DNA from: Acidobacteriota bacterium
GTDB lineage: Bacteria > Acidobacteriota > Terriglobia > Acidiferrales > UBA7541
Length of the DNA stretch: 64,000 nucleotides
Direction: 5' to 3'
Assembly (NCBI GenBank): GCA_013289585.1
Contig: JABCZR010000011.1
Coordinates: forward strand, 99,859 to 163,858
Positions within the stretch are counted from its first letter, which is position 1; every line of letters begins with the position of its first letter. The position numbers were made by a program, and so were the translations under genes. The notes beneath the pieces are model-generated. The model did no database searches and was not told where the DNA came from. It was given only the letters and a program-made list of their open reading frames with translations. Shown here in pieces: positions 15,820 to 24,646 of this stretch.

Positions 15820-16253
15820 GGCTTGGAGGAGTAGTCGCGTATCTTGCCTTCGACGAGGGCGGGCTTTGGGGCCACGTAGCCTTTGCCGCCGTGCTCGCTT
15901 CCGGTTTTCTCGTCGTGGCATCCCTTACACAGGCCTTGCAGATTCTCGAAGTCGTAAAACAGGATTGGATTCCCTCGGTGGTCAATTTTGTGGTCGGCAA
16001 CGACGGAAGGATTTCGGTTGCACTTTACACAGATGGGATATTTCCGCAGGCAGGCTGCTCTTAGGCCGGATGCCGGATGTCTCCAACGCGAACTATCGTA
16101 AAGGGATTTCCACTCGCGCTGTCTGTCGTACATCCTTCTCGTCTGACCGGGAGCGGGCTGTAGTTTGGATTGGCAAGCTTCGCAGTAGCCTCGTTCGGAG
16201 GCGTGACCGGGGCAGCCGGGCGTCCTGCACGCTGTTGGTGGTCTCTCGCCCAT
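15816..16253 (-). CDS. HNH endonuclease, phage type
   Basis: 145 residues. An N-terminal zinc-like segment (CRTPGCPGHASERGYCEAC) is followed by YDSSRWRHPASGLRAACLRKYPICVKC and the HNH core VADHKIDHRGNPILFYDFENLQGLCKGCHDEKTGSEHGG. DH..DHRG, N and H..K match phage HNH nucleases, which often work with terminase in genome packaging or cleave DNA. The gene starts 2 bp after the stop of the preceding 108-residue gene. The terminase small subunit lies downstream on the same strand. Confidence 0.88.
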   Translation of the reverse strand: MGERPPTACRTPGCPGHASERGYCEACQSKLQPAPGQTRRMYDRQREWKSLYDSSRWRHPASGLRAACLRKYPICVKCNRNPSVVADHKIDHRGNPILFYDFENLQGLCKGCHDEKTGSEHGGKGYVAPKPALVEGKIRDYSSKP

Positions 16254-16255
16254 TA

Positions 16256-16582
16256 CTACTCCAACCCGGCGACCATTACGACCAACTTCTCAGACGTGCT
16301 CGGCTTCGTTGCTGCGATCACACGCGATGCCCACTTTTCACCCTCTCCATCGCCGCGAACCTCGTCCACAACCTCAATGGCCTTCGCCTTCCAAGCCGTG
16401 GTGCGGCGTTCGGTCAGTTTGATCTCAGCCGAGAAAAGTCCGGGTGCAACAGGAGAACCGGCTTTCAGTGCCGAAAGCACGATTGCCTCATCGGCCTCAA
16501 GCTTCCTTGCAAGCTTTTCCAACGTCGCACGGTTCAGTGCAATTCTCTTCAACACGCTCTGCGGGATTGTCTGCGTAGCCAT
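16256..16582 (-). CDS. hypothetical protein (108 aa), first gene of HNH cluster
   Basis: 108 residues (MATQTIPQSVLKRIALNRATLEKLARKLEADEAIVLSALKAG...). A helical N-terminal half could be a small DNA-binding unit. The C-terminal half contains RVIAATKPSTSEKLVVMVAGLE. No family recognised. Its stop is 2 bp from the HNH start, so they are surely one transcript. The upstream gap 16583-16837 holds an ACCT-N7-AGGT dyad at about 16640-16654 that might be an operator. Confidence 0.6.
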   Translation of the reverse strand: MATQTIPQSVLKRIALNRATLEKLARKLEADEAIVLSALKAGSPVAPGLFSAEIKLTERRTTAWKAKAIEVVDEVRGDGEGEKWASRVIAATKPSTSEKLVVMVAGLE

Positions 16583-16837
16583 TTTCAGTCTGCCTCTGAA
16601 ATGGCCTGCGGATGTTAGGACCTGCGTAGCCGCACCGCACCTGACCTACAGTACAGGTAGAATCTCCAAAAACCTGTACCATTGGCCAGTAGACGATGGA
16701 TTCGGCGGCTGGCATAATTTTAGTTACGTTCTACTCGTTGTTTGCAATACGTTTGCGCGCACTGCGTAACGTTCTCCAAAAACAGCTAACGTAATTTGAA
16801 AAGCAGTACAAATCTAACGCTACAGGTGTGCCCAAAC

Positions 16838-17155
16838 ATGAGTTTTTCTACGTTGTTGGACTGTCAGCACTGCAAACAGCCCTTTCAGCCCACCAACAAA
16901 CGCCAACGCTTTTGCTTGGCCAAGTGCCGAGCGGCAGCCCACTACGCGGCTCTTCCGACCACAGTGTTCAAGTTAGAGCTAATGAACGCTAAGCAAGATC
17001 TGGAGAACGCTAAGTTTGCTGCCCGTAATCGAGATCGAGCACTTGGGTTTGATGGCCGTTATGGCGGGTCCAGCAATTTGGGTTCGAATGGGAACAAGAT
17101 TGCCGCAAGACTGTGCTATGACGAGAAAAAATCAGCAGAGTGGGTGCGTCTGTAG
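16838..17155 (+). CDS. small zinc-finger-like protein (105 aa)
   Basis: The ATG at 16838 starts MSFSTLLDCQHCKQPFQPTNKRQRFCLAKCRAAAHYAAL. CxxC followed after 16 residues by CxxxC is a typical single zinc ribbon of the kind found in many mobile-element proteins (CxxC..F.P....RFC...CR.A). The rest is helical and charged, with no known domain. A frame extension to a TTG at 16796 lacks a ribosome site. Likely DNA or RNA binding; exact role unknown. Confidence 0.6.
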   Translation: MSFSTLLDCQHCKQPFQPTNKRQRFCLAKCRAAAHYAALPTTVFKLELMNAKQDLENAKFAARNRDRALGFDGRYGGSSNLGSNGNKIAARLCYDEKKSAEWVRL

Positions 17156-17181
17156 CTGCGACAAATCAAGGAGAAACAGTG

Positions 17182-17856
17182 ATGGCGAAGATAACGATGG
17201 TCACGGTTCCGAGCGACAAGAGGAAAGCAGATATGCGTCTCGGCTACATCCAAGGGTTCACGGAAGCAGTACGCCTCAGTCACGGCATGCCTGAGGGAAT
17301 CACTTTCCGCAGGACGTGGAAACATCGAAAGAAGTTGGCAGGTAAGGTCTTTGAGAAACATTGGCAGAAGTCAGTCAATGGCAGACGTCCCGGCACGAAG
17401 TTTGGAATCGCGGAATCTTCAGCTTCTGGAAGAAAGGATGGCGTAGTCCCAGACTACAAATTTCTCATGAAAATAGTCCCTGGATTTGTCGCTCCTCAGT
17501 TCGAAGACAGGGGATGGGGAAAGAGGCTAGTGGTGCCTTACACGGACCAGCAGTTGAAGAGAGCGTTTGAGTGTGGGGCCTCAGTAGCACTTGGCATGGC
17601 GATGGAGAAAATAAGTGGTGAGGCGTCTTTGAGAGAGTTGGTCGACACACCGGTAGACGTCCACGAGACGAATGCATCGCTGTTCCTATGGCAAGACATT
17701 GACTGGAGAGAAGCCTTGAAGTGGATTCTGAATCCAGCTCCACCAGCGATGAGGAAAGAGAAGTTGGCTGCAAAGCAACTTACGTGGCAAGGTTCGGCAG
17801 TTGTTCCGAAATCCTCTCCCAACATTTCGGTTGCCGTTCCGCCGCCAGTTAGTTGA
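17182..17856 (+). CDS. hypothetical protein (224 aa)
   Basis: AAGGAG at 17168-17173 sets the start at the ATG at 17182 (MAKITMVTVPSDKRKADMRLGYIQGFTEAVRLSHG). The protein is basic in its first half and ends with a Pro/Ser/Val-rich tail. No membrane segment, signal or recognised motif is visible. It is transcribed in the same direction as the replication gene and precedes it, with a 222-bp gap between. Confidence 0.55.
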   Translation: MAKITMVTVPSDKRKADMRLGYIQGFTEAVRLSHGMPEGITFRRTWKHRKKLAGKVFEKHWQKSVNGRRPGTKFGIAESSASGRKDGVVPDYKFLMKIVPGFVAPQFEDRGWGKRLVVPYTDQQLKRAFECGASVALGMAMEKISGEASLRELVDTPVDVHETNASLFLWQDIDWREALKWILNPAPPAMRKEKLAAKQLTWQGSAVVPKSSPNISVAVPPPVS

Positions 17857-17986
17857 TGGTTTCTACTGCAACTTAGTTCATACCGGATGCAGGGAACGCG
17901 CCGGGCTTGGCCAGTCCTTTAGGCAAGCAAACACAATCCCAAAGACAAGTTGAGTTTGCTCTACGTGCGCGTCGGGTTGCACGAAG

Positions 17987-18054
17987 GGTGTGTCCAAATC
18001 CGCATGGAGTCGAGCCCACAGGGGCGATGACACTTCGTTCCCCGTGGACACACC
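17987..18054. repeat. inverted repeat upstream of the replication operon
   Basis: GGTGTGTCCA (17987-17996) and TGGACACACC (18045-18054) form a perfect 10-bp inverted repeat spaced by 48 bp, just before the TTG start at 18079. Both arms are followed by AAAT on the + strand. It could be a protein-binding pair of sites or an RNA leader structure controlling replication gene expression. Confidence 0.4.
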
Positions 18055-18078
18055 AAATTTCTAGGTTGGAGGTGAAAG

Positions 18079-18264
18079 TTGAACCGAACAGAAGTACTTA
18101 GGAAATTGGACGGCATCCTTGCCCAAGCCGAACTGGAAAAGACATTCGGCTGCATCGAAATGGACCTCCGCGCCGGCCGAGTGGTCATACTTCGCAAGAC
18201 TGAGACTGAAAGATTTGAAGATCAAACAATGAGGGAAACAACCCATGCTAAGAATTTCAGATAG
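18079..18264 (+). CDS. small DUF2292-like protein (61 aa)
   Basis: It starts at TTG 18079 behind GGAGGTGA. The 61 residues include KTFGCIEMDLRAGRVVILRKTETERF, which resembles DUF2292 (YezD-like) proteins, where the pattern is FGxVEIxxxDGxVVxIxxxEKxR. It overlaps the start of the primase/helicase gene by 20 bp, indicating coupling. Function unknown. Confidence 0.55.
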   Translation: MNRTEVLRKLDGILAQAELEKTFGCIEMDLRAGRVVILRKTETERFEDQTMRETTHAKNFR

Positions 18265-19873
18265 CCAACTCAAGCTCCTAGAAAACATCCCCCAAGAATT
18301 GAGTCTCCCGAAGCTCTGGTTGGGATACTACCTCGCGCCAAATTCAAATAAACCAGATAAGAAGCCGAACAAGCGTCCTTGCGTTAAGTGGGGAACGCCT
18401 GAACTTCGGGTTGCAAACCTTCGTTCGCTGGATTACCTCTTAACCGAGCGCGAACTGCAAGCCGGATACCAGCGATGGATAGATAAAGACGAGGGCCTCG
18501 TTTACGTAGATCTTGACCACGCCAGAAATGCGGCAACTGGCGAAGTCGAGCCGTGGGCGAAGGCAATCATTGACACGCTGGACACTTACTGCGAGGTCTC
18601 AGCAAGCGGGACTGGCTTTCATTTGGTCTGCCGCGGAAAGCTCGATGAGGACTTCTACTGGCCTGGTCAGCCCGTCGAAATCTACGCAGGCAACATAAAC
18701 AAGCTGATGGCGATGACGGGCGACATTTATGAGTTCAACCCGACCATAAACGACCGCCAGTCTGAAGTCGAAGCCCTTCTGAAAGAATGGCAGGCCAAAG
18801 TCGGCCCCGATCCTGAGAAGGCCGTGAGCAAAGAACCGACCAAGCCGGACAAGGAAGTGCGTCCTTGGCGAGAAGTTTTTCATACTGGAAGCGAATTAGG
18901 CGGAAGGCCGTCGAGGGTTTTCATCAAAGGAATTTTGGAAGAAGGAATAACATACTTCGGCGCTCTTAGCGACACAGGCAAAACGTGGATTGGACTTTCC
19001 ATTGCACATGCGCTGATAACCAAAGAAAAGCTTTTTGGTCTCTATCCCGTCCTGAACAAATGCAATGTGCTTTACCTCGTTCCCGAAATGGGCGGAAGCA
19101 AATTCAAAGCTCGACTCGAAAAGATGCGGCTCCCGATGGACGGAAGCTTTTTCTGCCAGACCGTTCAGGATGGCGCAATTGACCTGAACGATGCCTCTCT
19201 CCTCCAAGCAATTCGTGAGATGCGGCCGGCCGTCATTTTGGACACCGCCATCCGATTCCAAACTGGTGACGAGCAATCCTCAACCGAACAGGCGCAAGGG
19301 CTTGGCGCGAAGTTTTTCCGACTGATACGCGAAGGCGCTCAACTCGTAATTTGTATGCACCACCGAAAGAAGGACGCCGGAGACGTAGAGCCCACGCTGG
19401 AAAACACGCTTCGCGGAACTGGCGACTTCGGTGCGATGGCCGACTGCGTCTGGTGCGTGGAGACCGCCAAGCAGCGGAAGGGCAAAACGTGGGACGAGGA
19501 ATACACGAAGGATTCCAAGGCACTCACTCGGCTGGCGCTAACCAACGTCAAGAGCCGGGACATGATTGACCTCGCGGACCCGTTCGTTATCCAGGGACGG
19601 CCCCACATCGATCAGAAGGGCGACTTTGTTGTGCTGGCCGATGTGCCGAATCTAGGATGCTCCCAGATGAATGATGACGCCGCCGCTATAAAGGCTGTTC
19701 TCGGCATTGCCACTGTCGGTTCCACGATTGGATTGCTGGCCATCAGAAAACATACGGGATACAGCACTGACCGCGTTAAGAGAATTTTAGACGAGGCTGG
19801 CCGGAAGAAGGAAGACGGTGTGTGGGTTCAGGGAACGGTTGAAGTTTCAGACTTGGGCAGCGGTCGGTTTTGA
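18245..19873 (+). CDS. replication protein: primase-polymerase-like N-terminus with RepA-type AAA ATPase
   Basis: 542 residues. Residues about 60-150 contain GLVYVDLDHARN and YCEVSASGTGFHLVCRG, the spacing and SGTGxH motif seen at the start of prim-pol/NrS-1-type phage primases. From about 235 a RepA/DnaB-like ATPase follows: GALSDTGKTWIGLSIAH (Walker A), NVLYLVPEMGG, RPAVILDTAIRF (Walker B), LVICMHHRKKD, LRGTGDFGAMADCVWCVE. Such proteins unwind and prime the origin of plasmids and phage satellites. A small winged-helix-like end (TIGLLAIRKHTGYSTDRVKRILDEA) may bind DNA. A cluster of direct and inverted 8-bp repeats follows at once, so it probably acts there. Confidence 0.8.
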   Translation: MLRISDSQLKLLENIPQELSLPKLWLGYYLAPNSNKPDKKPNKRPCVKWGTPELRVANLRSLDYLLTERELQAGYQRWIDKDEGLVYVDLDHARNAATGEVEPWAKAIIDTLDTYCEVSASGTGFHLVCRGKLDEDFYWPGQPVEIYAGNINKLMAMTGDIYEFNPTINDRQSEVEALLKEWQAKVGPDPEKAVSKEPTKPDKEVRPWREVFHTGSELGGRPSRVFIKGILEEGITYFGALSDTGKTWIGLSIAHALITKEKLFGLYPVLNKCNVLYLVPEMGGSKFKARLEKMRLPMDGSFFCQTVQDGAIDLNDASLLQAIREMRPAVILDTAIRFQTGDEQSSTEQAQGLGAKFFRLIREGAQLVICMHHRKKDAGDVEPTLENTLRGTGDFGAMADCVWCVETAKQRKGKTWDEEYTKDSKALTRLALTNVKSRDMIDLADPFVIQGRPHIDQKGDFVVLADVPNLGCSQMNDDAAAIKAVLGIATVGSTIGLLAIRKHTGYSTDRVKRILDEAGRKKEDGVWVQGTVEVSDLGSGRF

Positions 19874-19879
19874 TGCTTG

Positions 19880-20064
19880 CTATACGGCAGGGCGCTCCTC
19901 CTAGGAGGAGTGAGCGCCCGTATGGGCTATACGAAAACCCCTATACGGTCCGTATAGGCAAGCAAAATGACTTGTTCTCAGATGGTTAGCCTATACGGAT
20001 GCTACGCAGACTCGCTATACGGAGCGCATTTTTTGAAACCGTCCGTATAGCACTCGTCGTATAG
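19880..20064. repeat. cluster of CTATACGG repeats, candidate replication origin
   Basis: CTATACGG or its complement CCGTATAG occurs at 19880, 19941, 19950 (inverted), 19991, 20015 and 20043 (inverted), with 7-bp partial copies at 19927 and 20058: eight units in 185 bp. A near-palindrome with GGGCGCTC/GAGCGCCC arms around CTCCTAGGAG lies at 19891-19920. The cluster directly follows the replication gene. No gene is visible between 19874 and 20217. A hairpin GCTCTCAG / CTGAGAGC at 20096-20116 may terminate or regulate transcription before the integrase. Confidence 0.65.
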
Positions 20065-20217
20065 CATTTTTGAGGCAGCGAAGTTAGTTCACGGTGCTCT
20101 CAGCCCCACTGAGAGCGCCAACCCGCAGGGATGCAGGTGGACGGCCCGGCGGGGCGGCGGCTTGGCGTCAATTCCTTCCAAGCAATCAACCACGACTTCG
20201 GATCAGGGTCGTGTTAA

Positions 20218-21513
20218 GTGGAAAACAATCGATTGATCGTGGAAAGGGCGCCGCTATTGCCAACGCCCTTGTTTTCCACAACCGAGTCGTTAGAGCCTAC
20301 CAACGCAACGCCGTCGAGTACGGGCAGAAGAGGGCCTGTGGCAAGACGACGCTTTCAGAAAGGCTGTTTCGTTAAGGAAGGCAACGGGGGAATGTACAGC
20401 CAGCACTACGTCGACGCGGTGAGACCGGACGGGTCCGCTGTGACGAAACAGGTGAAGAAGTTCATCGGCAATCTCCAAACAATGTCCGAGCGGGCTGCCC
20501 GTCGCGAGCACGACCGGATTATGCAGGACGTGAATCTCAAACGTGGAAGCCTTGCGCCTGTTCCGAAAGGGCAGACTTTCGCCGACGCGGTCACTAACTG
20601 GCGGAAGGCTATTGCCCCTAACCTTTCACCCGCTACCGTCCGCACACGTGAGTCCCACTTCCGGACGCACATCATCCCTCGATTCGAGCGGATGGGCCTG
20701 AACGAAATAGGCGTCCACCAGATGCAGCAATTCGCTACTGACTTGAGACAGTCCGTCTCGCGGTCCACAACGACTGGAGTTATCTGCACGACGTTCTGTG
20801 TGCTGGAATACGCAGCCAAGTGTGGCATGCGCGTTTCCGGCGTGAAGCCCGACGACATAGAATTCGGCGGATGCACCGAGAGGACCGTAGTTCCCTTCTT
20901 CACGCGTGAGCAGGCCACGCATATCGTTGATGAAGCGTGTGAGCCGTTCAAGACGCTGTTTTCCCTGGCATGGTTCACCGGCATGCGAGCTGGCGAAATC
21001 TTGGCTCTCACGCTGAATGACCTGGACTTTGCGAATAAGACGATTTCAGTCAGCAAAGCAGCCGACGATGCCACACGCATTGTTCGGCAGCCCAAGACGA
21101 AGTTCTCCAACACAGTGCTTCCGATGCCGTCCGCTTTGGAATTCGTGTTGCGGAACTACCTTATGCACTGGAAGCCGAATCCTGCCGGCATCCTTTTTGC
21201 TAACAGGAAAGGCACGCGCTCGATGTCACGAGACAGTGTCGTGAAGACTGGCCTTCATCCGGTCCTGCGAAAGCTAGGCATTCCGACACGCGACACTGGT
21301 CTTCATGCGTTTCGGCATGGACTCGCGACGCAGTTGCTTGAAGCGAGCGTCCCGCTTACCGTGCTGCAAAAGCAGCTCCGACACGCAGACATAGCGACTA
21401 CGCTGCGCCTGTATACTCACGCAATTCCACAGTCGCAACGCGACGCGATGGAATGCGTTAGCCTCCAATCAGTACGTTCAATCAATACAGTACTGAAATT
21501 CGGGAGTAAGTGA
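20218..21513 (+). CDS. tyrosine recombinase / integrase
   Basis: 431 residues as annotated from 20218; the true start may be further in, for example near RRRFQKGCFVKEG, a phrase typical of integrase N-termini. A SAM-like core-binding region (TFADAVTNWRKAIAPNLSPATVRTR) is followed by the catalytic domain with the Arg of WFTGMRAGEILAL, HAFRHGLATQ, QLRHADIATT and the nucleophile Tyr in LRLYTHAIP. It integrates or excises the element at the att sites. Its 3' end contains the 14-bp arm-like repeat that also lies at the left end of the element. Confidence 0.93.
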   Translation: MENNRLIVERAPLLPTPLFSTTESLEPTNATPSSTGRRGPVARRRFQKGCFVKEGNGGMYSQHYVDAVRPDGSAVTKQVKKFIGNLQTMSERAARREHDRIMQDVNLKRGSLAPVPKGQTFADAVTNWRKAIAPNLSPATVRTRESHFRTHIIPRFERMGLNEIGVHQMQQFATDLRQSVSRSTTTGVICTTFCVLEYAAKCGMRVSGVKPDDIEFGGCTERTVVPFFTREQATHIVDEACEPFKTLFSLAWFTGMRAGEILALTLNDLDFANKTISVSKAADDATRIVRQPKTKFSNTVLPMPSALEFVLRNYLMHWKPNPAGILFANRKGTRSMSRDSVVKTGLHPVLRKLGIPTRDTGLHAFRHGLATQLLEASVPLTVLQKQLRHADIATTLRLYTHAIPQSQRDAMECVSLQSVRSINTVLKFGSK

Positions 21514-21553
21514 TTCAGAACAAAGGGTTAGCAGAGGCGTGGTAACATACGTG
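21465..21553 (+). repeat. right end of element: arm repeat and core repeat (candidate attR)
   Basis: CCAATCAGTACGTT (21465-21478) lies inside the integrase 3' end. The 12-bp core GTAACATACGTG is at 21542-21553, 63 bp further. The same two sequences sit 59 bp apart, in mirrored order relative to the element, at the left end. The ileS gene begins 114 bp beyond the core. Confidence 0.65.
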
Positions 21554-21667
21554 CTTACACTGCTTTCCGATGTTTCCCGCCGTACACCCGAGCCACCGTA
21601 CGGTACGTACCGGTAATAAAAAGGACGGCATGCAGGCAAAGAAGGAGATCTTCGAGCGCTTATCCCT

Positions 21668-24502
21668 ATGGCCGAACCACTGGAACTGAAGAAAACACTG
21701 AACCTGCCGAAAACCGATTTTGCCATGAAGGCCAGTCTGCCGCAGAACGAGCCCAAACAGCTCGAAGCCTGGTACGCCGGCAACATCTACGAGCGCATTC
21801 TGGAGACGCGCAAAGGCAATCCGCTGTTCGTCTTGCATGATGGCCCGCCGTATCCCACGGGAGAAATTCACCTCGGCACGGGCCTGAACAAAATCCTGAA
21901 GGATCTGGTCGTCAAGACCAAGAGCATGGCGGGTCACTACGCCCCGTACGTGCCGGGATGGGATTGCCACGGCTTGCCAATCGAAACGCAGGTGGAAAAG
22001 GAGTTGGGCGGAAAAGGAAAAGTGCCCCCGGCGGAGTTTCGAAAGATGTGCCGGCAATTCGCGTTGCGCTTCGTCGAGCAGCACAAAAAAGATTTCAAGC
22101 GCCTCGGCATTTTCGGCCGGTGGAACGATCCCTATCTGACCATGAGCCATGAGTATGAAGCCACCATCGCCGGCGCGTTTCTCGATTTCATGGAAAAGGG
22201 CTATGTTTACCGCGGACGCAAGCCGGTGTATTGGTGTCTCTACGACAGCACGGCGCTGGCGGAAGCCGAAGTCGAGTACGAAGACCACACCAGCCCCTCG
22301 ATCTGGGTGAAGTTTGGAGTGGTGGGCGGCGGAAAAGGCGATGTGGCGAAAATCGCGAGCGATGTGAGTGCGGTCATTTGGACCACTACGCCGTGGACGC
22401 TGCCTCACAATCGCGCGCTGGCATTTCATCCCGATTTCGATTACGTCGTCGTTGACACCGAAAAGGGCGCGCTGCTCCTCGCCGCCGACCGCGTTACGGC
22501 GTTGCAGGCCGAGTGCGATATCAATGAAGTCAAAGTCCGCGCCACGTTCAAAGGCCGCGATTTCGAAGGCATGAAGTTTCAGCATCCCTTCTTGCCGATC
22601 CAGGTGCCGGGAATTTTGGCGGATTATGTGACCCTGGATCAGGGCAGCGGCATCGTCCACACCGCTCCCGGCCATGGCGCCGACGATTTTATTTCCGGCC
22701 AGAAATATGGACTGGAAGTTTACGCGCCGCTCGACGACAAGGGCGTTTATCTCGAAGGTTTGCCGGAATACAAAGGCAAAGATGTTTTCACGGCGAATCC
22801 CATCATCGTGAAATTGCTGGCCGATCGTGGCGCGCTACTCGGCCATCACGAATATAAGCATAGTTATCCGCACTGCTGGCGTTGCCACAATCCCGTGATT
22901 TTTCGCGCCACCGAGCAGTGGTTCATCAAGATGGACCAGGCCGCGCACGGAAAAGAGAAAACGCTGCGTGCGGAAGCGCTTGAAGAAATTCACGGAGTGA
23001 AGTGGTTCCCCGCCTGGGGCGAAGACCGCATGTACGAAATGATCGAGAAGCGCCCGGACTGGTGTGTCTCCCGCCAGCGCTTCTGGGGCGTGCCCATCAT
23101 TGTTTTTTATTGCGATGCCTGCGGCACGCGACTCGAGGATTTCAACGCCCTTCGCAACGTCGTGAAATGGTTTGCCAAAGAAGGCGCGGACGCCTGGTAC
23201 CAGCACACGCCGGAAGAATTGCTCCCGGCGGGAACGAAATGCCCTTGTGGTGCTTCGAAGTGGCGCAAGGAAAACGACATCCTCGACGTCTGGTTTGATT
23301 CCGGCTCTTCGAATCTCTCCGTCCTGAAAGGCGCGGAGTGGCCCGCCGACGTTTATCTCGAAGGCCCCGATCAATATCGCGGCTGGTTCCATAGCTCGCT
23401 TCTGGTGGCCACGGGAATTCGTGACGCGGCGCCGTATCGCGGCGTCGTCACGCACGGCTGGACGCTCGACGAGCAGGGCCGCCCCATGTCGAAATCCTTG
23501 GGCAACACGCTCTATCCCATCGAGATTTGCGAAAAGTGGGGCGCCGATTTGTTGCGGCTGTGGGTCGGCTCGGTCGAATACCAGGCCGACGTGAAAATGA
23601 GCGAACGCGTACTGTCCCAGCTCAGCGAAGCCTATCGCAAGATTCGAAATACCTTCCGCTTCGCGCTCGGCAACCTGAACGATTTCGTTCCCTCGCGCGA
23701 CGCTCTTTCGAACGATCAGCTCGAGGAATTTGACCGCTGGATGCTTGATCGTACCTCCGAACTCGTCCGGAAATGCCGCGAATGGTACGCCAGTTACGAA
23801 TTTCACCGCGTGTATCACGCCATCCACGATTATTGCGTCGTGGATCTCAGCTCGTTTTATTTCGACGTGCTGAAGGATCGCCTGTATACAAAAGCGCCCA
23901 AGAGCAAATCGCGCCGCTCCGCGCAAACCGCCGTCTGGAAAATCAGCAGCGCGCTGGTGCGCCTCGCCGCCCCCATCCTCGTTTTTACCACCGAGGAAAT
24001 CTGGAAATTTTTGCCGAAAGCGCAAAACGGACCGGACAGCGTCCACATGTCGTTGTTTCCAGAGGCAGAAGCTCTTGCCTCTGGTATTGATAAGTCTGCC
24101 GCGGAAAAATGGGAGCGGCTCGCCCAAGTTCGTGCCGCCGTCCTCGTCACGCTGGAACAAGCCCGCGCCGCCAAAACCATCGGCGGCGGCCTCGAAGCAA
24201 AAGTTCGACTGCGGTCGAAAGGACCACTTCTCGAATTGTTGAAGAAGCATGCCAGCGATCTCCCACAGCTTTTCATCGTTTCGCAAGTGGAAGCCCTACC
24301 GTTTGACGGCCCCGTGCAGAGCGAACATCCCGAGCCGTTTCACGTGGAGGTAGTTCGGGCCGACGGGAAAAAATGCGAGCGCTGCTGGAACTACTCAATT
24401 CACGTCGGCGAAAACGCGCGCTACCCGACCATCTGCGAACGTTGCACCGCAGCCCTCGCCGAGATCGAAAGCGACGACTCCGCGAAAGTTGCAGTGAGCT
24501 GA
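21668..24502 (+). CDS. ileS: isoleucyl-tRNA synthetase
   Basis: 944 residues, the usual length. Class I synthetase that charges tRNA-Ile. Signature regions are LHDGPPYPTGEIHLGTGLNK (the HIGH motif reads HLGT here), PYVPGWDCHGLPIETQ, the editing domain with TTTPWTLPHNRALAFHP, the KMSKS loop in GRPMSKSLGNT, and a C-terminal zinc segment (KCERCWNYSIHVGENARYP then CERC). It is followed by lspA, a common order in bacteria. Integration of the element occurred just upstream, so its promoter is now close to the attR site. Confidence 0.97.
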   Translation: MAEPLELKKTLNLPKTDFAMKASLPQNEPKQLEAWYAGNIYERILETRKGNPLFVLHDGPPYPTGEIHLGTGLNKILKDLVVKTKSMAGHYAPYVPGWDCHGLPIETQVEKELGGKGKVPPAEFRKMCRQFALRFVEQHKKDFKRLGIFGRWNDPYLTMSHEYEATIAGAFLDFMEKGYVYRGRKPVYWCLYDSTALAEAEVEYEDHTSPSIWVKFGVVGGGKGDVAKIASDVSAVIWTTTPWTLPHNRALAFHPDFDYVVVDTEKGALLLAADRVTALQAECDINEVKVRATFKGRDFEGMKFQHPFLPIQVPGILADYVTLDQGSGIVHTAPGHGADDFISGQKYGLEVYAPLDDKGVYLEGLPEYKGKDVFTANPIIVKLLADRGALLGHHEYKHSYPHCWRCHNPVIFRATEQWFIKMDQAAHGKEKTLRAEALEEIHGVKWFPAWGEDRMYEMIEKRPDWCVSRQRFWGVPIIVFYCDACGTRLEDFNALRNVVKWFAKEGADAWYQHTPEELLPAGTKCPCGASKWRKENDILDVWFDSGSSNLSVLKGAEWPADVYLEGPDQYRGWFHSSLLVATGIRDAAPYRGVVTHGWTLDEQGRPMSKSLGNTLYPIEICEKWGADLLRLWVGSVEYQADVKMSERVLSQLSEAYRKIRNTFRFALGNLNDFVPSRDALSNDQLEEFDRWMLDRTSELVRKCREWYASYEFHRVYHAIHDYCVVDLSSFYFDVLKDRLYTKAPKSKSRRSAQTAVWKISSALVRLAAPILVFTTEEIWKFLPKAQNGPDSVHMSLFPEAEALASGIDKSAAEKWERLAQVRAAVLVTLEQARAAKTIGGGLEAKVRLRSKGPLLELLKKHASDLPQLFIVSQVEALPFDGPVQSEHPEPFHVEVVRADGKKCERCWNYSIHVGENARYPTICERCTAALAEIESDDSAKVAVS

Positions 24503-24539
24503 CATGCAACTTTGTCCGGCTACGCGCCACCTTTGGAGT

Positions 24540-24561
24540 GCGGCGGCTCGCCGCCGCTTTT
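24540..24561 (+). terminator. GC-rich hairpin with T run after ileS (terminator or REP-like)
   Basis: GCGGCGGC and GCCGCCGC face each other with a two-base centre, followed by TTTT. It lies 38 bp after the ileS stop and before lspA. It may terminate or attenuate transcription. The surrounding phrase resembles dispersed palindromes seen elsewhere in acidobacterial DNA. Confidence 0.45.
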
Positions 24562-24646
24562 CCCCCAACCACAATCGCCACCAAGTACCCAACTCGGCCT
24601 TCTTAGCCTGCTTTCTTTCTCATATCTCCCTGGCCTCAATTACTTC

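Larger units (their letters stand above)
5802..21553. mobile_element. integrated genetic element (about 15.7 kb), phage-satellite-like or replicating integrative element
   Basis: The 12-bp sequence GTAACATACGTG occurs at 5802-5813 and again at 21542-21553, just behind a tyrosine integrase. A 14-bp sequence, CCAATCAGTACGTT, occurs in the same orientation at 5873-5886, 6634-6647 and 21465-21478. It lies about 60 bp inward of the core at both ends, as expected for integrase arm sites. Inside are the integrase, a primase/helicase-like replication gene with downstream repeats, a terminase small subunit, an HNH nuclease, a SIR2/AIPR pair and many small unknown genes. The flanks are host genes (tonB-like and ileS) that would be divergent neighbours without the element. 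No structural phage genes are present. Boundaries are inferred from the repeats. Confidence 0.75.

Noticed and set aside
21515..22675. Long open frame antisense to ileS (386 codons)
   Set aside because: It is the mirror of a highly conserved gene in GC-rich DNA. Its composition (many Arg, His, Phe) is that of a shadow frame.
22835..24286. Second long antisense frame in ileS (483 codons)
   Set aside because: No ribosome site, no domain, shadow of ileS codon usage.
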